The notes under the pieces: model-generated
The model's input: only the letters and a program-made list of their open reading frames with translations
Database searches by the model: none
What the model was told of the DNA's origin: nothing
Part shown: in pieces, positions 17,801 through 24,382 of the stretch
How positions within the stretch are numbered: position 1 is the stretch's first letter
Layout of the letters: each line of letters starts with the position of its first letter
Program-made: the position numbers and the translations under genes
DNA from: Prevotella sp. UBA6429
Lineage (GTDB): Bacteria > Bacteroidota > Bacteroidia > Bacteroidales > Bacteroidaceae
DNA length: 24,382 bases
Direction: 5' to 3'
NCBI GenBank assembly: GCA_002437285.1
Contig: DJOV01000061.1
Coordinates: 1 to 24,382 of the forward strand

Positions 17801-17937
17801 GTCAGGACAGCAACAAGCTGGGCGACGTGAAAGAGCTGGCGGGCGGCAACGCCAACGAACTGGACCGTTTCACGACGGCAAAGGGAAAGACGGAGCTCCG
17901 CATAGTGGAAGTGAGCTTCCTTGAGAAAATAAAATAA
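14884..17937 (+). CDS. Glycoside hydrolase family 2 protein with altered acid/base residue
   Basis: The 1017-residue secreted protein (signal peptide 1-24) follows the GH2 plan: sugar-binding beta-sandwich (about 30-190), an immunoglobulin-like domain (about 195-300), a TIM barrel (about 300-600), then DUF4982-like and further beta domains (about 620-800) and a C-terminal F5/8 type C (CBM32-like) domain (about 860-1015). GH2 enzymes are usually exo-acting beta-galactosidases, glucuronidases or mannosidases. The motif that normally ends GNE with the acid/base Glu reads YECGNKG here, so residue 435 is Lys. A candidate nucleophile, Glu492 in MMEYHRDEG, is present. The protein may use another acid, have an unusual specificity, or be inactive. 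It lies in the rhamnogalacturonan cluster, so galactan side chains or pectin oligosaccharides are plausible targets. Confidence 0.88.
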   Translation: MRNKQSFLILCAWCMLALSTAMAWGGNRQKFNFNSGWLLAVGDIRGAEATGYDDHAWKRVTLPRAWNEAEAFRVPIHELSDTIMWYRKHFTLHDVANRKLFLELEGVRFGAEVFVNGHSLGLTENGVMASGWDLTPFVREGENVVAVWVNSSWTYRERATNSRYQWNDKNFNANYGGIPKNVWLHTTGKLYQTLPLYSTLGTTGTYVYGKDYDIPGRKVTVHAESQVRNEEASARSFGYRCVIIDLEGHEVARFDGARHTLQPGETCTVSAEGTLADAHFWSWGYGYLYTVHTQLVADDGKVIDDNTLRTGFRKTAFREGMTWLNDRALMVHGYAQRTSNEWPGVGMSVPAWLSDYSNRLQVESGGNLVRWMHVTPWKQDVESCDRVGLIEAMPAGDAERDVDGERWRQRTELMRDAIIYNRNNPSILFYECGNKGISEEHMREMKQIRDTYDPHGGRAIGSREMLHSDTAEYGGEMLYVNKSAGKPMWMMEYHRDEGLRKHWDEWSFPYHREGDGPLYRGAKATDYNHNMDQFAVEMVTAWHDYYLERPGTGRRVNDGGTKIVFSDTNTHYRGEANYRSSGVTDAMRIPKDAFFAHQVMWDGWVTPERDATHIIGHWNYAVGQRLTKYVVSTGDSVELVLNGQSLGWGKRSHQYLFTFSDITYAPGRLEAISHRQGQVVSRHVVETAGKPQRLLLSAISNPEGFKADGADMALVQFEVVDKEGRRCPLDNRMVHFNLSGEGEWLGGLARPQGNSQPESLQNDTNGQQGMLDGPDTNSSFDNYIRSLDLPVECGVNRALVRSTPNAGTITLTAAAEGLPPVTLEINTHPIDTHDGVSHYLPQLSLPCNLSRGETPATPSFGKVNDELRVVDILAGSNPVDARKACDDNEQSEWKSDGTRDGAWATFVLEHKARIGEVVIKLSGWRNKVYPLAVYEGKRMVWKGLTYPTLGHVHIAIAKPVQSDRVTIKMLPPSQDSNKLGDVKELAGGNANELDRFTTAKGKTELRIVEVSFLEKIK

Positions 17938-17944
17938 GGAGAAC

Positions 17945-18676
17945 ATGACCGACAACCACCACACCATCATCAGCCTATGGCGCATCCTGCTATTGTTGGC
18001 AGCGTGCATGCCACCCTACACACCTGCCACTGCCTGTGCGGCCTGGCAGACAGTCCCTTGTCCTGTTGACACAAGCGAGGTGGCCCCCGATGACACGGCC
18101 ACAGGAATGAATACGGCGCAAAAGGAGTATCTCGACATGAAGAGAGAGGAGACCGTCCAAGTGACAGATGCCGGCGAAGGCAACTACATCCTGTTGGCCA
18201 CGACCGCATGGGCCCACAACCGTAATAAGGTTGTCGGCATCTTTTGGGTGCCACGCGACATCGCCCGCTACGGTCGGGTAAACAAAGAAATCGGTGAACG
18301 ACGCCATGACGCGCATGCCCATTTGTCAGGAATCGCCATCCGCAGGCTGGTGCGCCACACGCCACCTCACTCCGCACCTTTCTACTCCGTCAAGATATCT
18401 GACGACCTCGTGCTGGCCAATGGCGAGGCCTACGACAGCAAGAACGCCGCACACCAGGGCCAACCCCTCTACACCCTATGGGAAGAGCACCCCATCTCCC
18501 ATGAAGCAGCCCGCTGGCTGCGGCTGCTCATCGACAATCAGCTCAGCAACATGACCTATCAAGGCCCCTCCATTCCCATGGAGACCACGCGGAGCGCCGA
18601 CCTTGAGAAGCCCAAGAAGGTGTATGGCGCAACAGAAGAGGAGTGGCGCAACGCCGTGATGCCCGAAAATCGATAA
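17945..18676 (+). CDS. Putative lipoprotein of unknown function in the pectin cluster
   Basis: The 243-residue product starts with a hydrophobic helix ending in LAAC, a good lipobox with Cys21 as the lipidated residue. The mature part has no domain I recognise. It contains a segment with several beta strands (NYILLATTAWAHNRNKVVGIFWVPRDIARYG, residues 80-109), an HDAHAH stretch near 120-125, and helical sequence near the C-terminus. A Shine-Dalgarno-like AAGGAG (17936-17941) overlaps the GH2 stop codon, only three bases before the start. The eight-base spacing from the GH2 gene and 21 bases to the next gene indicate one operon with both. An outer-membrane location is likely. The function is unknown. 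Confidence 0.65.
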   Translation: MTDNHHTIISLWRILLLLAACMPPYTPATACAAWQTVPCPVDTSEVAPDDTATGMNTAQKEYLDMKREETVQVTDAGEGNYILLATTAWAHNRNKVVGIFWVPRDIARYGRVNKEIGERRHDAHAHLSGIAIRRLVRHTPPHSAPFYSVKISDDLVLANGEAYDSKNAAHQGQPLYTLWEEHPISHEAARWLRLLIDNQLSNMTYQGPSIPMETTRSADLEKPKKVYGATEEEWRNAVMPENR

Positions 18677-18697
18677 CCATCATAACAACAGAATATC

Positions 18698-20125
18698 ATG
18701 AAACATTTCCTTTCTTTATTGCTATTGGCCCTGTGCCTGTCATGCACGGCACACACCCGGCAAGCCACACCCTCGTCACCACAGGTCACTTCCACCGCAC
18801 GCCACTTTGTGCTGACATTGGACGGTGGCGCGCGTCTCACGGCCTATCTGCCCGCCCATCCCAGCGGTCGCGCCATCGTCGACCTGCCTGGAGGAGGCTA
18901 CACACACCTGGCCACCGACCATGAGGGTCACCAGTGGGCCGGGTGGATGAACGACCATGGCATAGCCTTCTTCGTGCTCGAATACCGCATGCCCAAGGGC
19001 GACCGCAACATCCCCCTCTCCGACGCCTACCACGCCATGACCACCGTGCGCGACTCGGCAACGGCCTGGCACGTCAATCCCTACGACGTGGGCATCATGG
19101 GCTTCTCGGCAGGCGGACACCTGGCCTCTTCGGTGAGCACACACGCCGAGTGGGCCGCACGCCCCAACTTCTCCATCCTCTTCTACCCCGTGGTGTCGAT
19201 GGACGAGCGCATCAGCCACAAATGGTCGTGCATCAACTTCCTCGGCGAAGCGGGTGCAAAGGATGCGGCCCTCGTGCGCCAATGGAGCAACGAGCAGCAG
19301 GTGCGCAGCCACCTCACTCCTCCTGCCGTCATCTTCCTTTCCAACGATGACCGTGTGGTGCCACCTGTCACCAATGGCGTGGCCTACTATGCCGCCATGC
19401 ACCGCGCCGGCAACAACTGTGCGCTCTATACCTATCCCACAGGCGGACACGGCTATGGCTTCAACGCATCGTTTGCCTTCCACCGCCAGATGCTTGACGA
19501 GCTCGACGCATGGCTGCGCGCCCTGCCAGCCCCCAGCGAACAAGCTGTCCGCGTGGCATGCATAGGCAACTCCATCACCGACGGCATGGGCATCGCCCTA
19601 AGCGACACCTATGGCTATCCAGCCACGTTGCAACGCCTATTGGGCAAGGGCTACAACGTGAAGAACTTCGGGGTGTCGGCGCGCACCCTGCTCAACAAGG
19701 GTGACCTGCCCTACATGAATGAGGGAGCATGGCGTGACGCCCTGGCCTTCTGCCCCGACATCGTCGTGGTGAAGCTCGGCACCAACGATGCCAAAGACTA
19801 CAACTGGAAACACGGAGCCGACTTCGGCCGCGACCTGCAACAGATGGTCGACTCGCTGCGCAAGTTGCCCACCAAGCCGCAGATATTCTTGTGCAGTCCC
19901 ATCCGCGCCCGCGACATCTGGGGCATCTCCGACAGCGTCATTGTCCATGGAGAGATGCCCGTCATCCAGCGCGTGGCCAAGAAAAACAAGCTTCACTTCA
20001 TCGATCTTCACACCGAGTTTCAAGAGACCGAGGGCATGATGCAGCGCGACGGCATCCATCCTACCGACAAGGGAGCGGCCCAACTGGCCAAAATCATCGC
20101 CTCGCACATCCATACCCAAAAATGA
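18698..20125 (+). CDS. Two-domain esterase: alpha/beta hydrolase plus SGNH hydrolase
   Basis: The 475-residue secreted protein or lipoprotein joins two unrelated serine esterases. The first, residues 30-275, is an alpha/beta hydrolase of the acetyl-xylan/feruloyl-esterase type, with an oxyanion motif PGGGY, nucleophile Ser137 in GFSAGG, an acid at Asp217/Asp218 (NDDRVV) and His251 in GGHGYGF. The second, residues 282-475, is an SGNH domain with Ser292 in GNSITDG, Asn363 in GTND, and Asp451/His454 in DGIHPTDKGA. Both triads look intact. The N-terminus has a hydrophobic helix ending LCLSC, so either a lipoprotein (Cys16) or a cleaved signal peptide is possible. With the earlier acetylesterase, the cluster encodes three esterase active sites, suited to heavily acetylated pectin. 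It is the last gene of the operon that starts with GH2. Confidence 0.9.
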   Translation: MKHFLSLLLLALCLSCTAHTRQATPSSPQVTSTARHFVLTLDGGARLTAYLPAHPSGRAIVDLPGGGYTHLATDHEGHQWAGWMNDHGIAFFVLEYRMPKGDRNIPLSDAYHAMTTVRDSATAWHVNPYDVGIMGFSAGGHLASSVSTHAEWAARPNFSILFYPVVSMDERISHKWSCINFLGEAGAKDAALVRQWSNEQQVRSHLTPPAVIFLSNDDRVVPPVTNGVAYYAAMHRAGNNCALYTYPTGGHGYGFNASFAFHRQMLDELDAWLRALPAPSEQAVRVACIGNSITDGMGIALSDTYGYPATLQRLLGKGYNVKNFGVSARTLLNKGDLPYMNEGAWRDALAFCPDIVVVKLGTNDAKDYNWKHGADFGRDLQQMVDSLRKLPTKPQIFLCSPIRARDIWGISDSVIVHGEMPVIQRVAKKNKLHFIDLHTEFQETEGMMQRDGIHPTDKGAAQLAKIIASHIHTQK

Positions 20126-20177
20126 TGATTTGCCTCATTTGCCGGGGCGCGGATGAGAGATAATCGTTGATTTTGCT

Positions 20178-20185
20178 TAACTTTG
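20178..20185 (+). promoter_or_regulatory. TAnnTTTG -7 element before ccsBA
   Basis: TAACTTTG fits the consensus and lies 32 bases before the start codon. No convincing -33 element is visible. It marks a new transcript after the pectin cluster. Confidence 0.55.
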
Positions 20186-20217
20186 CATAAGAAACAAAAA
20201 CATTTGCAAAGCAAGAC

Positions 20218-22425
20218 ATGATCAAAAAGACAATAGCCCTCATCTACGTGGCTCTCTTGGTGTCGATGGCCGTCGCGACGATGGTCGAGAACAGCCGAGG
20301 CACCGACTATGCCCATTCGGCCATCTATGGCTCATGGTGGTTCACGGCACTCTGGGCGGCGCTCACGGCGCTGGGCTTGGCCTACCTTGTCAAGCGTCGC
20401 GTGCGCCACTTCGGCGCATGGGCTCTCCACGGCTCGCTCGTCGTCATCCTGGCGGGCGCCCTGTTCACCCACCTCACCGCCACCAAAGGCATGATGCACC
20501 TTCGCGAGGGAGAGACCTCCAACGCCTATGTCATGAGCGACGGAGACCACGGCATGCGCACGGCCATGCTTCCCTTCAGCCTCACGCTCCACAAGTTTGA
20601 GACCACCTACCACGACGGCACAGCCGCCGTGGCCGACTACACATCGTTGTTCACCGTGACCGATGGCGGCGAGCGACATGAGGGGCGCGTGTCGATGAAC
20701 AACATCTTCTCTTACCGTTCCTATCGCTTCTACCAGTCGAGCTACGACAACGACGGCCGCGGAACGGTGCTGGCCGTCAACAGCGACCCATGGGGCATTC
20801 CCGTCACCTACACGGGGTATGCCCTATTTTTCATTTTCCTGCTCTTCATGCTCTTCGACCCCAAGGGCCCCTACCGCCAGGTGTTGCGCAGTCAGCTCTT
20901 GAGGAAAGGGGCTCTCGTGCTCGCGCTGCTTCTCTCCGCGGCACAGCCCTCCCACGCCCAACCCACCGTGCCGCGCGAGACCGCCGACCGCCTGGGGCGT
21001 CTCTGCATGCTCTACAACAACCGTATCTGTCCCGTAGAGACCTATGCGCTCGACTTCTGCAAGAAGGTCTACGGTGCACGCTCCTACAAGGGCCTCACGG
21101 CCGAGCAGGTGCTGGCCGGATGGATGTTCTATGGCGACCAATGGTCACAAGAACCGTTCATACGCGTCAAGGGCGGCAAGCTACGCGAGCAGATGGGCCT
21201 CACCGACAACCATTGTGCGATGGCCACCTTCTTCCAGATGGGCCAATACACCCTGGGCCATCTCGTGCAAGAGTACTACCAGGGCAACACCGACAAGCTC
21301 CATCAGCAAGCCGCCGATGTGGACAACCGCCTGATGCTCATCATGGAACTGCGCAGCGGGCAGTCGCTCCATCTCCTGCCTTTCACCACGCCCCACGGCA
21401 TCACTACCTGGTATGCGCCCACCGACAGTCTGCCACGCGGCATCAGCGCGCAGCAGGCTCTCTACATCCACCAGGTATTCCCCCTGATGGCGGAGGATGT
21501 GGCAGCCGGACGCTGGGACCGCGTCAACGAGTTTCTCGACAAGATGCAGCGCTACCAGCAGGTCTATGGTGGACGCAGCCTGCCCTCTACCACCCGCTAC
21601 GAAGCTGAGCGACTGGGCAACGCCGTGCCCTTCGCCACCGTGCTCTTCATGGTCAACCTCACGCTGGGCTTCCTCGCCCTCTTCTACATCATCGGCCGCA
21701 TGACCGAGGCACGCTGGGTCACGCCACGCCTTCGCCGCGTGGCCGGCCCCACATTCGCCGTGCTGCTTGGCATGTCGTTCCTGACGCTCACGGCGGCCAT
21801 GGCCCTGCGCTGGATGGCCAGTGGCAACCTGCCCCTCAGCAACGGCTACGAGACGATGCTGCTCCTGGCATGGTTTGTGGAGCTCATCGCCCTCGTCATG
21901 CAACGCCGCTTCCGCATCGTCATGGTGTTCGGCTTCCTGCTATCGGGCTTCTTCCTCCTGGTGAGCCACATCAATGCCATGGATCCAGCCATCGGACAGA
22001 TGATGCCCGTGCTCAACTCACCCCTGCTCTCCGTCCATGTCAGCATCATCATGATGAGCTACGCGCTGCTGTCGCTCACGTTCATCTGCGCCGTCATGGG
22101 CCTCACCATGCCTCGACACGCCGCCGAGCTGCAGGCCTTGAGCCAACTGTTCCTCTACCCGGCCATCTGCACCATGGGCATCGGCATCTTCATCGGGGCC
22201 ATCTGGGCCAACGTGAGCTGGGGCAGCTACTGGAGCTGGGACTCCAAGGAGACCTGGGCGCTCATCACCTTCATGATCTACGCCATCGCCCTGCACAGCG
22301 TCAGTCTGCCGGCCCTGCGCCGACCCCGGGCCTACCACCTGTTTATGGTGCTGGCCTTCCTGTCGCTCATCATGACCTACTTCGGAGTCAACTACCTGCT
22401 CAGCGGCATGCACTCCTACGCCTGA
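20218..22425 (+). CDS. Cytochrome c synthase CcsBA (ResB-CcsA fusion)
   Basis: The 735-residue membrane protein carries heme across the inner membrane and attaches it to CxxCH motifs of c-type cytochromes (system II). The N-terminal ResB/CcsB-like half has transmembrane helices near residues 5-22, 36-56 and 65-84, a periplasmic domain and another helix near 200-218. The C-terminal CcsA half (about residue 470 on) is multi-spanning and contains the heme-binding WWD signature: W668-G-S-Y-W-S-W-D675 followed by KETW680. Candidate heme-ligand histidines are His607 and His693, flanking that motif. Fusion of the two parts is common in this phylum. No cytochrome gene is present in the window; nitrite reductase NrfHA is a frequent partner in relatives. 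Confidence 0.92.
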   Translation: MIKKTIALIYVALLVSMAVATMVENSRGTDYAHSAIYGSWWFTALWAALTALGLAYLVKRRVRHFGAWALHGSLVVILAGALFTHLTATKGMMHLREGETSNAYVMSDGDHGMRTAMLPFSLTLHKFETTYHDGTAAVADYTSLFTVTDGGERHEGRVSMNNIFSYRSYRFYQSSYDNDGRGTVLAVNSDPWGIPVTYTGYALFFIFLLFMLFDPKGPYRQVLRSQLLRKGALVLALLLSAAQPSHAQPTVPRETADRLGRLCMLYNNRICPVETYALDFCKKVYGARSYKGLTAEQVLAGWMFYGDQWSQEPFIRVKGGKLREQMGLTDNHCAMATFFQMGQYTLGHLVQEYYQGNTDKLHQQAADVDNRLMLIMELRSGQSLHLLPFTTPHGITTWYAPTDSLPRGISAQQALYIHQVFPLMAEDVAAGRWDRVNEFLDKMQRYQQVYGGRSLPSTTRYEAERLGNAVPFATVLFMVNLTLGFLALFYIIGRMTEARWVTPRLRRVAGPTFAVLLGMSFLTLTAAMALRWMASGNLPLSNGYETMLLLAWFVELIALVMQRRFRIVMVFGFLLSGFFLLVSHINAMDPAIGQMMPVLNSPLLSVHVSIIMMSYALLSLTFICAVMGLTMPRHAAELQALSQLFLYPAICTMGIGIFIGAIWANVSWGSYWSWDSKETWALITFMIYAIALHSVSLPALRRPRAYHLFMVLAFLSLIMTYFGVNYLLSGMHSYA

Positions 22426-22470
22426 CACACAACCCGTCAACCAACCCAACAGACATCAACCCAAACCATC

Positions 22471-23628
22471 ATGGAACAACATATTTCTTCGCAAATGACG
22501 CAGGTGCAGCTCCACACCTTCAACAATGGCACCGAGGTGCGTGAGCACCACCTCATCATCCGTGTGACCGATGCAGCCCGCACGCTCAACTATGCCGACC
22601 AGCTCCGTCTCGTCATGGAGACCTTCGAGAACACGCGCAAGCAACTGGCTGCCAAGACAGTCTTCAAGCGCTACTTCCTGAGTGACGCCGCCAACCAAGC
22701 CGACGAGCTCATGGCCTATGAGCTCGAAAGCCCAGAATATGCGGTGAGCATCGTGCAGCAGGCTCCAGCCAACGGGGCCAAGGTGGCCTTGTGGGCCATA
22801 CTCATGACGTGCGTCAGCACACGAGCCCTTGCCAGCGGGCTCTACGAGGTGAGCCATGGCGACTACCGCCAGCTGTGGACGGCCAGCTGCACCAACCTCG
22901 CCAAGGACTCGGAGCGACAGACCAAACTCTTGCTCAACGAGTATGTGATGCGACTCATCAGCGAGGGATGCACCCTCGAGGCCAACTGCGTGCGCACCTG
23001 GTTCTTCGTCAACGACATCGACAACAACTATGCGGGTGTGGTCAAGGCACGCAACGACGTGTTTGTCACACAGGGTCTCACCGACAAGACACACTTCATC
23101 GCCTCCACGGGCATCGGCGGCCGACAGGCCAACCCGCGCATGCTCTCGCTGATGGACGCCTGCGCCGTCAGCCCCTTGCAGCCGGGACAGGTGGGCTACC
23201 TCTATGCCGCCGACCACCTCAACCGCACGAGCGACTACGGCGTGAGCTTCGAGCGGGGCGCCTATGTCGACTACGGAGACCGACGCCACGTCTTCATATC
23301 GGGCACAGCCAGCATCGACAACAAGGGCGAAATCGTGTACCGGGGAGACATACGCCGCCAGTGCCGCCGCATGTGGGACAACGTGGAGGCGCTGCTCAGC
23401 GAAGCTGACTGCAGCTTTGACGATGTCAACGCCATCGTATGCTACCTGCGCGACCCTGCCGACTATGAGGTGGTGCGCCAACTCTTCGATGAGAAATTTG
23501 GCGGCCACGGGGACCATCCCGCCACGCCCTACCTGTTGGTCAACGCTGCCGTGTGCCGACCGGGATGGCTCATCGAGATGGAGTGCATGGCCACACGCGA
23601 CGCCAGCACCGACTATCCGCAATTCTAA
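22471..23628 (+). CDS. RidA/YjgF-fold protein, possibly chorismatase-like
   Basis: The 385-residue cytoplasmic protein has a C-terminal RidA-like domain at about residues 257-376 (HVFISGTASIDNKGEIVYRGD...). The N-terminal half contains VRTWFFVNDIDNNYAGVVKARN and a STGIGG sequence, which recall the second YjgF-like half of chorismatases (FkbO/Hyg5/XanB2-type), enzymes that turn chorismate into hydroxybenzoates. The catalytic Arg of true RidA deaminases (PAR-S) is absent: this position reads PATPYL. The C-terminus instead has Cys362 and Glu369 seven residues apart (CRPGWLIE), a spacing I recall from 3-hydroxybenzoate-forming enzymes. That assignment is inference. It follows ccsBA by 45 bases and probably shares its transcript. 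Confidence 0.75.
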   Translation: MEQHISSQMTQVQLHTFNNGTEVREHHLIIRVTDAARTLNYADQLRLVMETFENTRKQLAAKTVFKRYFLSDAANQADELMAYELESPEYAVSIVQQAPANGAKVALWAILMTCVSTRALASGLYEVSHGDYRQLWTASCTNLAKDSERQTKLLLNEYVMRLISEGCTLEANCVRTWFFVNDIDNNYAGVVKARNDVFVTQGLTDKTHFIASTGIGGRQANPRMLSLMDACAVSPLQPGQVGYLYAADHLNRTSDYGVSFERGAYVDYGDRRHVFISGTASIDNKGEIVYRGDIRRQCRRMWDNVEALLSEADCSFDDVNAIVCYLRDPADYEVVRQLFDEKFGGHGDHPATPYLLVNAAVCRPGWLIEMECMATRDASTDYPQF

Positions 23629-23634
23629 ACCGCT

Positions 23635-23686
23635 GGGCAAGGCGCAGCCTTCTCGCCGCAACAGGTGACTTCCTCGCGCCTTGCCC
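23635..23686. other. Hairpin between the RidA-like and acetyltransferase genes
   Basis: GGGCAAGGCG (23635-23644) and CGCCTTGCCC (23677-23686) are perfect ten-base arms around a 32-base loop, starting six bases after the stop codon. There is no U-run. It may stop or slow transcription, or protect the upstream message. An in-frame TTG at 23681 lies within the right arm and is unlikely to be a start. Confidence 0.65.
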
Positions 23687-23707
23687 AACACAACAGACTA
23701 CAGACCT

Positions 23708-24271
23708 ATGGACAACAACACTTCGGCTAAGCAGCAGATGATGTCCGGCAAGTGGTACGACGCCCTGGACGCAGCGCTCATCACCGACTTGCGCCGCTGC
23801 CAGCAGGCTTGCTTCGAAATCAACCAAATGGCTCCCACAATGGCCGACGAGCGCAACCTCCGCATCGCCCAGCTGCTCGGCAAGGCCGGCAAGGGCCTGC
23901 ACGTCAACACGCCTTTCCATTGCGACTACGGATACAATGTGGAGGTAGGCTCACACTTCTTCGCCAACTACAACCTCGTCATCCTCGATGAGAACAAGGT
24001 GACCTTTGGCCACCATGTCTTCATAGGGCCCAACTGCAGCTTCTACACAGCCATCCATCCGCTCGACTCTGAGCATCGCAACCTCGGTCTGGAACGCTCA
24101 GAACCCATACATGTGGGCAACAACGTGTGGTTTGGCGGCGGCGTCACGGTGCTGCCGGGCGTCACCATCGGCAACGACTGCGTCATCGGAGCCGGTTCCG
24201 TGGTCACCCACGACATCCCCGACCACTCACTCGCTGTGGGCAATCCCTGCCACGTCATCCGCCAAGTGTGA
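23708..24271 (+). CDS. Sugar O-acetyltransferase (Maa/LacA family)
   Basis: The 187-residue cytoplasmic enzyme transfers acetyl from acetyl-CoA to a sugar hydroxyl group. An N-terminal MSGKWYDALDAAL segment (the Mac domain) is followed by a left-handed beta-helix with hexapeptide repeats (FGHHVFIGPNC, IHVGNNVWFGGGVTVLPGV, TIGNDCVIGAGSVV). The catalytic histidine is His117 in AIHPLD. The C-terminal NPCHVIRQV is typical. The substrate is not determined; maltose and galactoside enzymes look very similar. The ATG at 23708 is chosen over a TTG at 23681 because it starts right before the conserved N-terminus. The length is normal for the family. Confidence 0.92.
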   Translation: MDNNTSAKQQMMSGKWYDALDAALITDLRRCQQACFEINQMAPTMADERNLRIAQLLGKAGKGLHVNTPFHCDYGYNVEVGSHFFANYNLVILDENKVTFGHHVFIGPNCSFYTAIHPLDSEHRNLGLERSEPIHVGNNVWFGGGVTVLPGVTIGNDCVIGAGSVVTHDIPDHSLAVGNPCHVIRQV

Positions 24272-24286
24272 CGTGTGCAAATGATA

Positions 24287-24303
24287 CGGTTTTGCCAAAA
24301 CCG
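24287..24303. other. Short hairpin after the acetyltransferase gene
   Basis: CGGTTTT and AAAACCG form a perfect seven-base stem around a GCC loop. It is not followed by a T-run. The bases from 24304 to the window end (24382) hold no gene that I can support; they become AT-rich, with TATATATAAAAAAAC near the edge. Confidence 0.5.
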
Positions 24304-24382
24304 CACAAATGAAGCGCCACGGCATAGGCTGGGCAAATCGCTTGAAGAAAACGGACAATATATATAAAAAAACAGCGATTAT

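Noticed and set aside
1..24382. tRNA or rRNA genes
   Set aside because: I saw no cloverleaf with a conserved T-arm sequence and no rRNA-like stretch; coding sequence occupies most of the window.

Overview
The window looks like chromosomal DNA from a relatively GC-rich member of the Bacteroidota, most likely Prevotellaceae. Evidence: several genes are preceded by the Bacteroidota -7 element TAnnTTTG (positions 654, 3221, 6295, 7493, 20178); Shine-Dalgarno sequences are mostly absent; the protein families are typical of that group (two-domain CcsBA, hybrid histidine kinase with HPt, PL11/GH28/GH2 pectin enzymes, a type IX-like C-terminal tail). All recognised genes lie on the + strand. I could not run searches, so family names come from motif recognition.

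Layout. 1-606 has no gene: it is a mosaic of direct and inverted repeats. 677-3154 is an orphan hybrid sensor kinase. 3248-6059 holds a secreted protein of unknown function, a small acidic protein, a short sigma factor that appears to lack domain 3, a YfcE-like phosphodiesterase overlapping it by ATGA, and a DUF3332-like lipoprotein. 6060-6294 carries two large hairpins. 6352-7455 is glycerate kinase.

7543-20125 is a cluster for rhamnogalacturonan-I: GH28 hydrolase, a GDSL-type acetylesterase, a giant PL11 lyase with a beta-strand-repeat stalk, a GH2-family protein with an altered acid/base position, a lipoprotein of unknown function, and a double-domain esterase. These could act together: esterases remove acetyl groups, the lyase and GH28 cut the rhamnose-galacturonate backbone, and the GH2 protein may act on side chains or oligosaccharides. 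No SusC/SusD pair and no AraC-type hybrid regulator is present in the window. The cluster is divided into several transcripts by a clear terminator at 10136-10161 and by a structured leader plus hairpin at 14714-14867.

20218-24271 holds a CcsBA cytochrome c synthase, a RidA-fold protein that resembles chorismatases more than deaminases, and a hexapeptide-repeat O-acetyltransferase.

The points most worth a second look are the structured RNA before the GH2 gene, the domain-3-less sigma factor with its small acidic neighbour, the PL11-stalk fusion, the GH2 active-site change, the chorismatase-like protein and the repeat mosaic at the left end.
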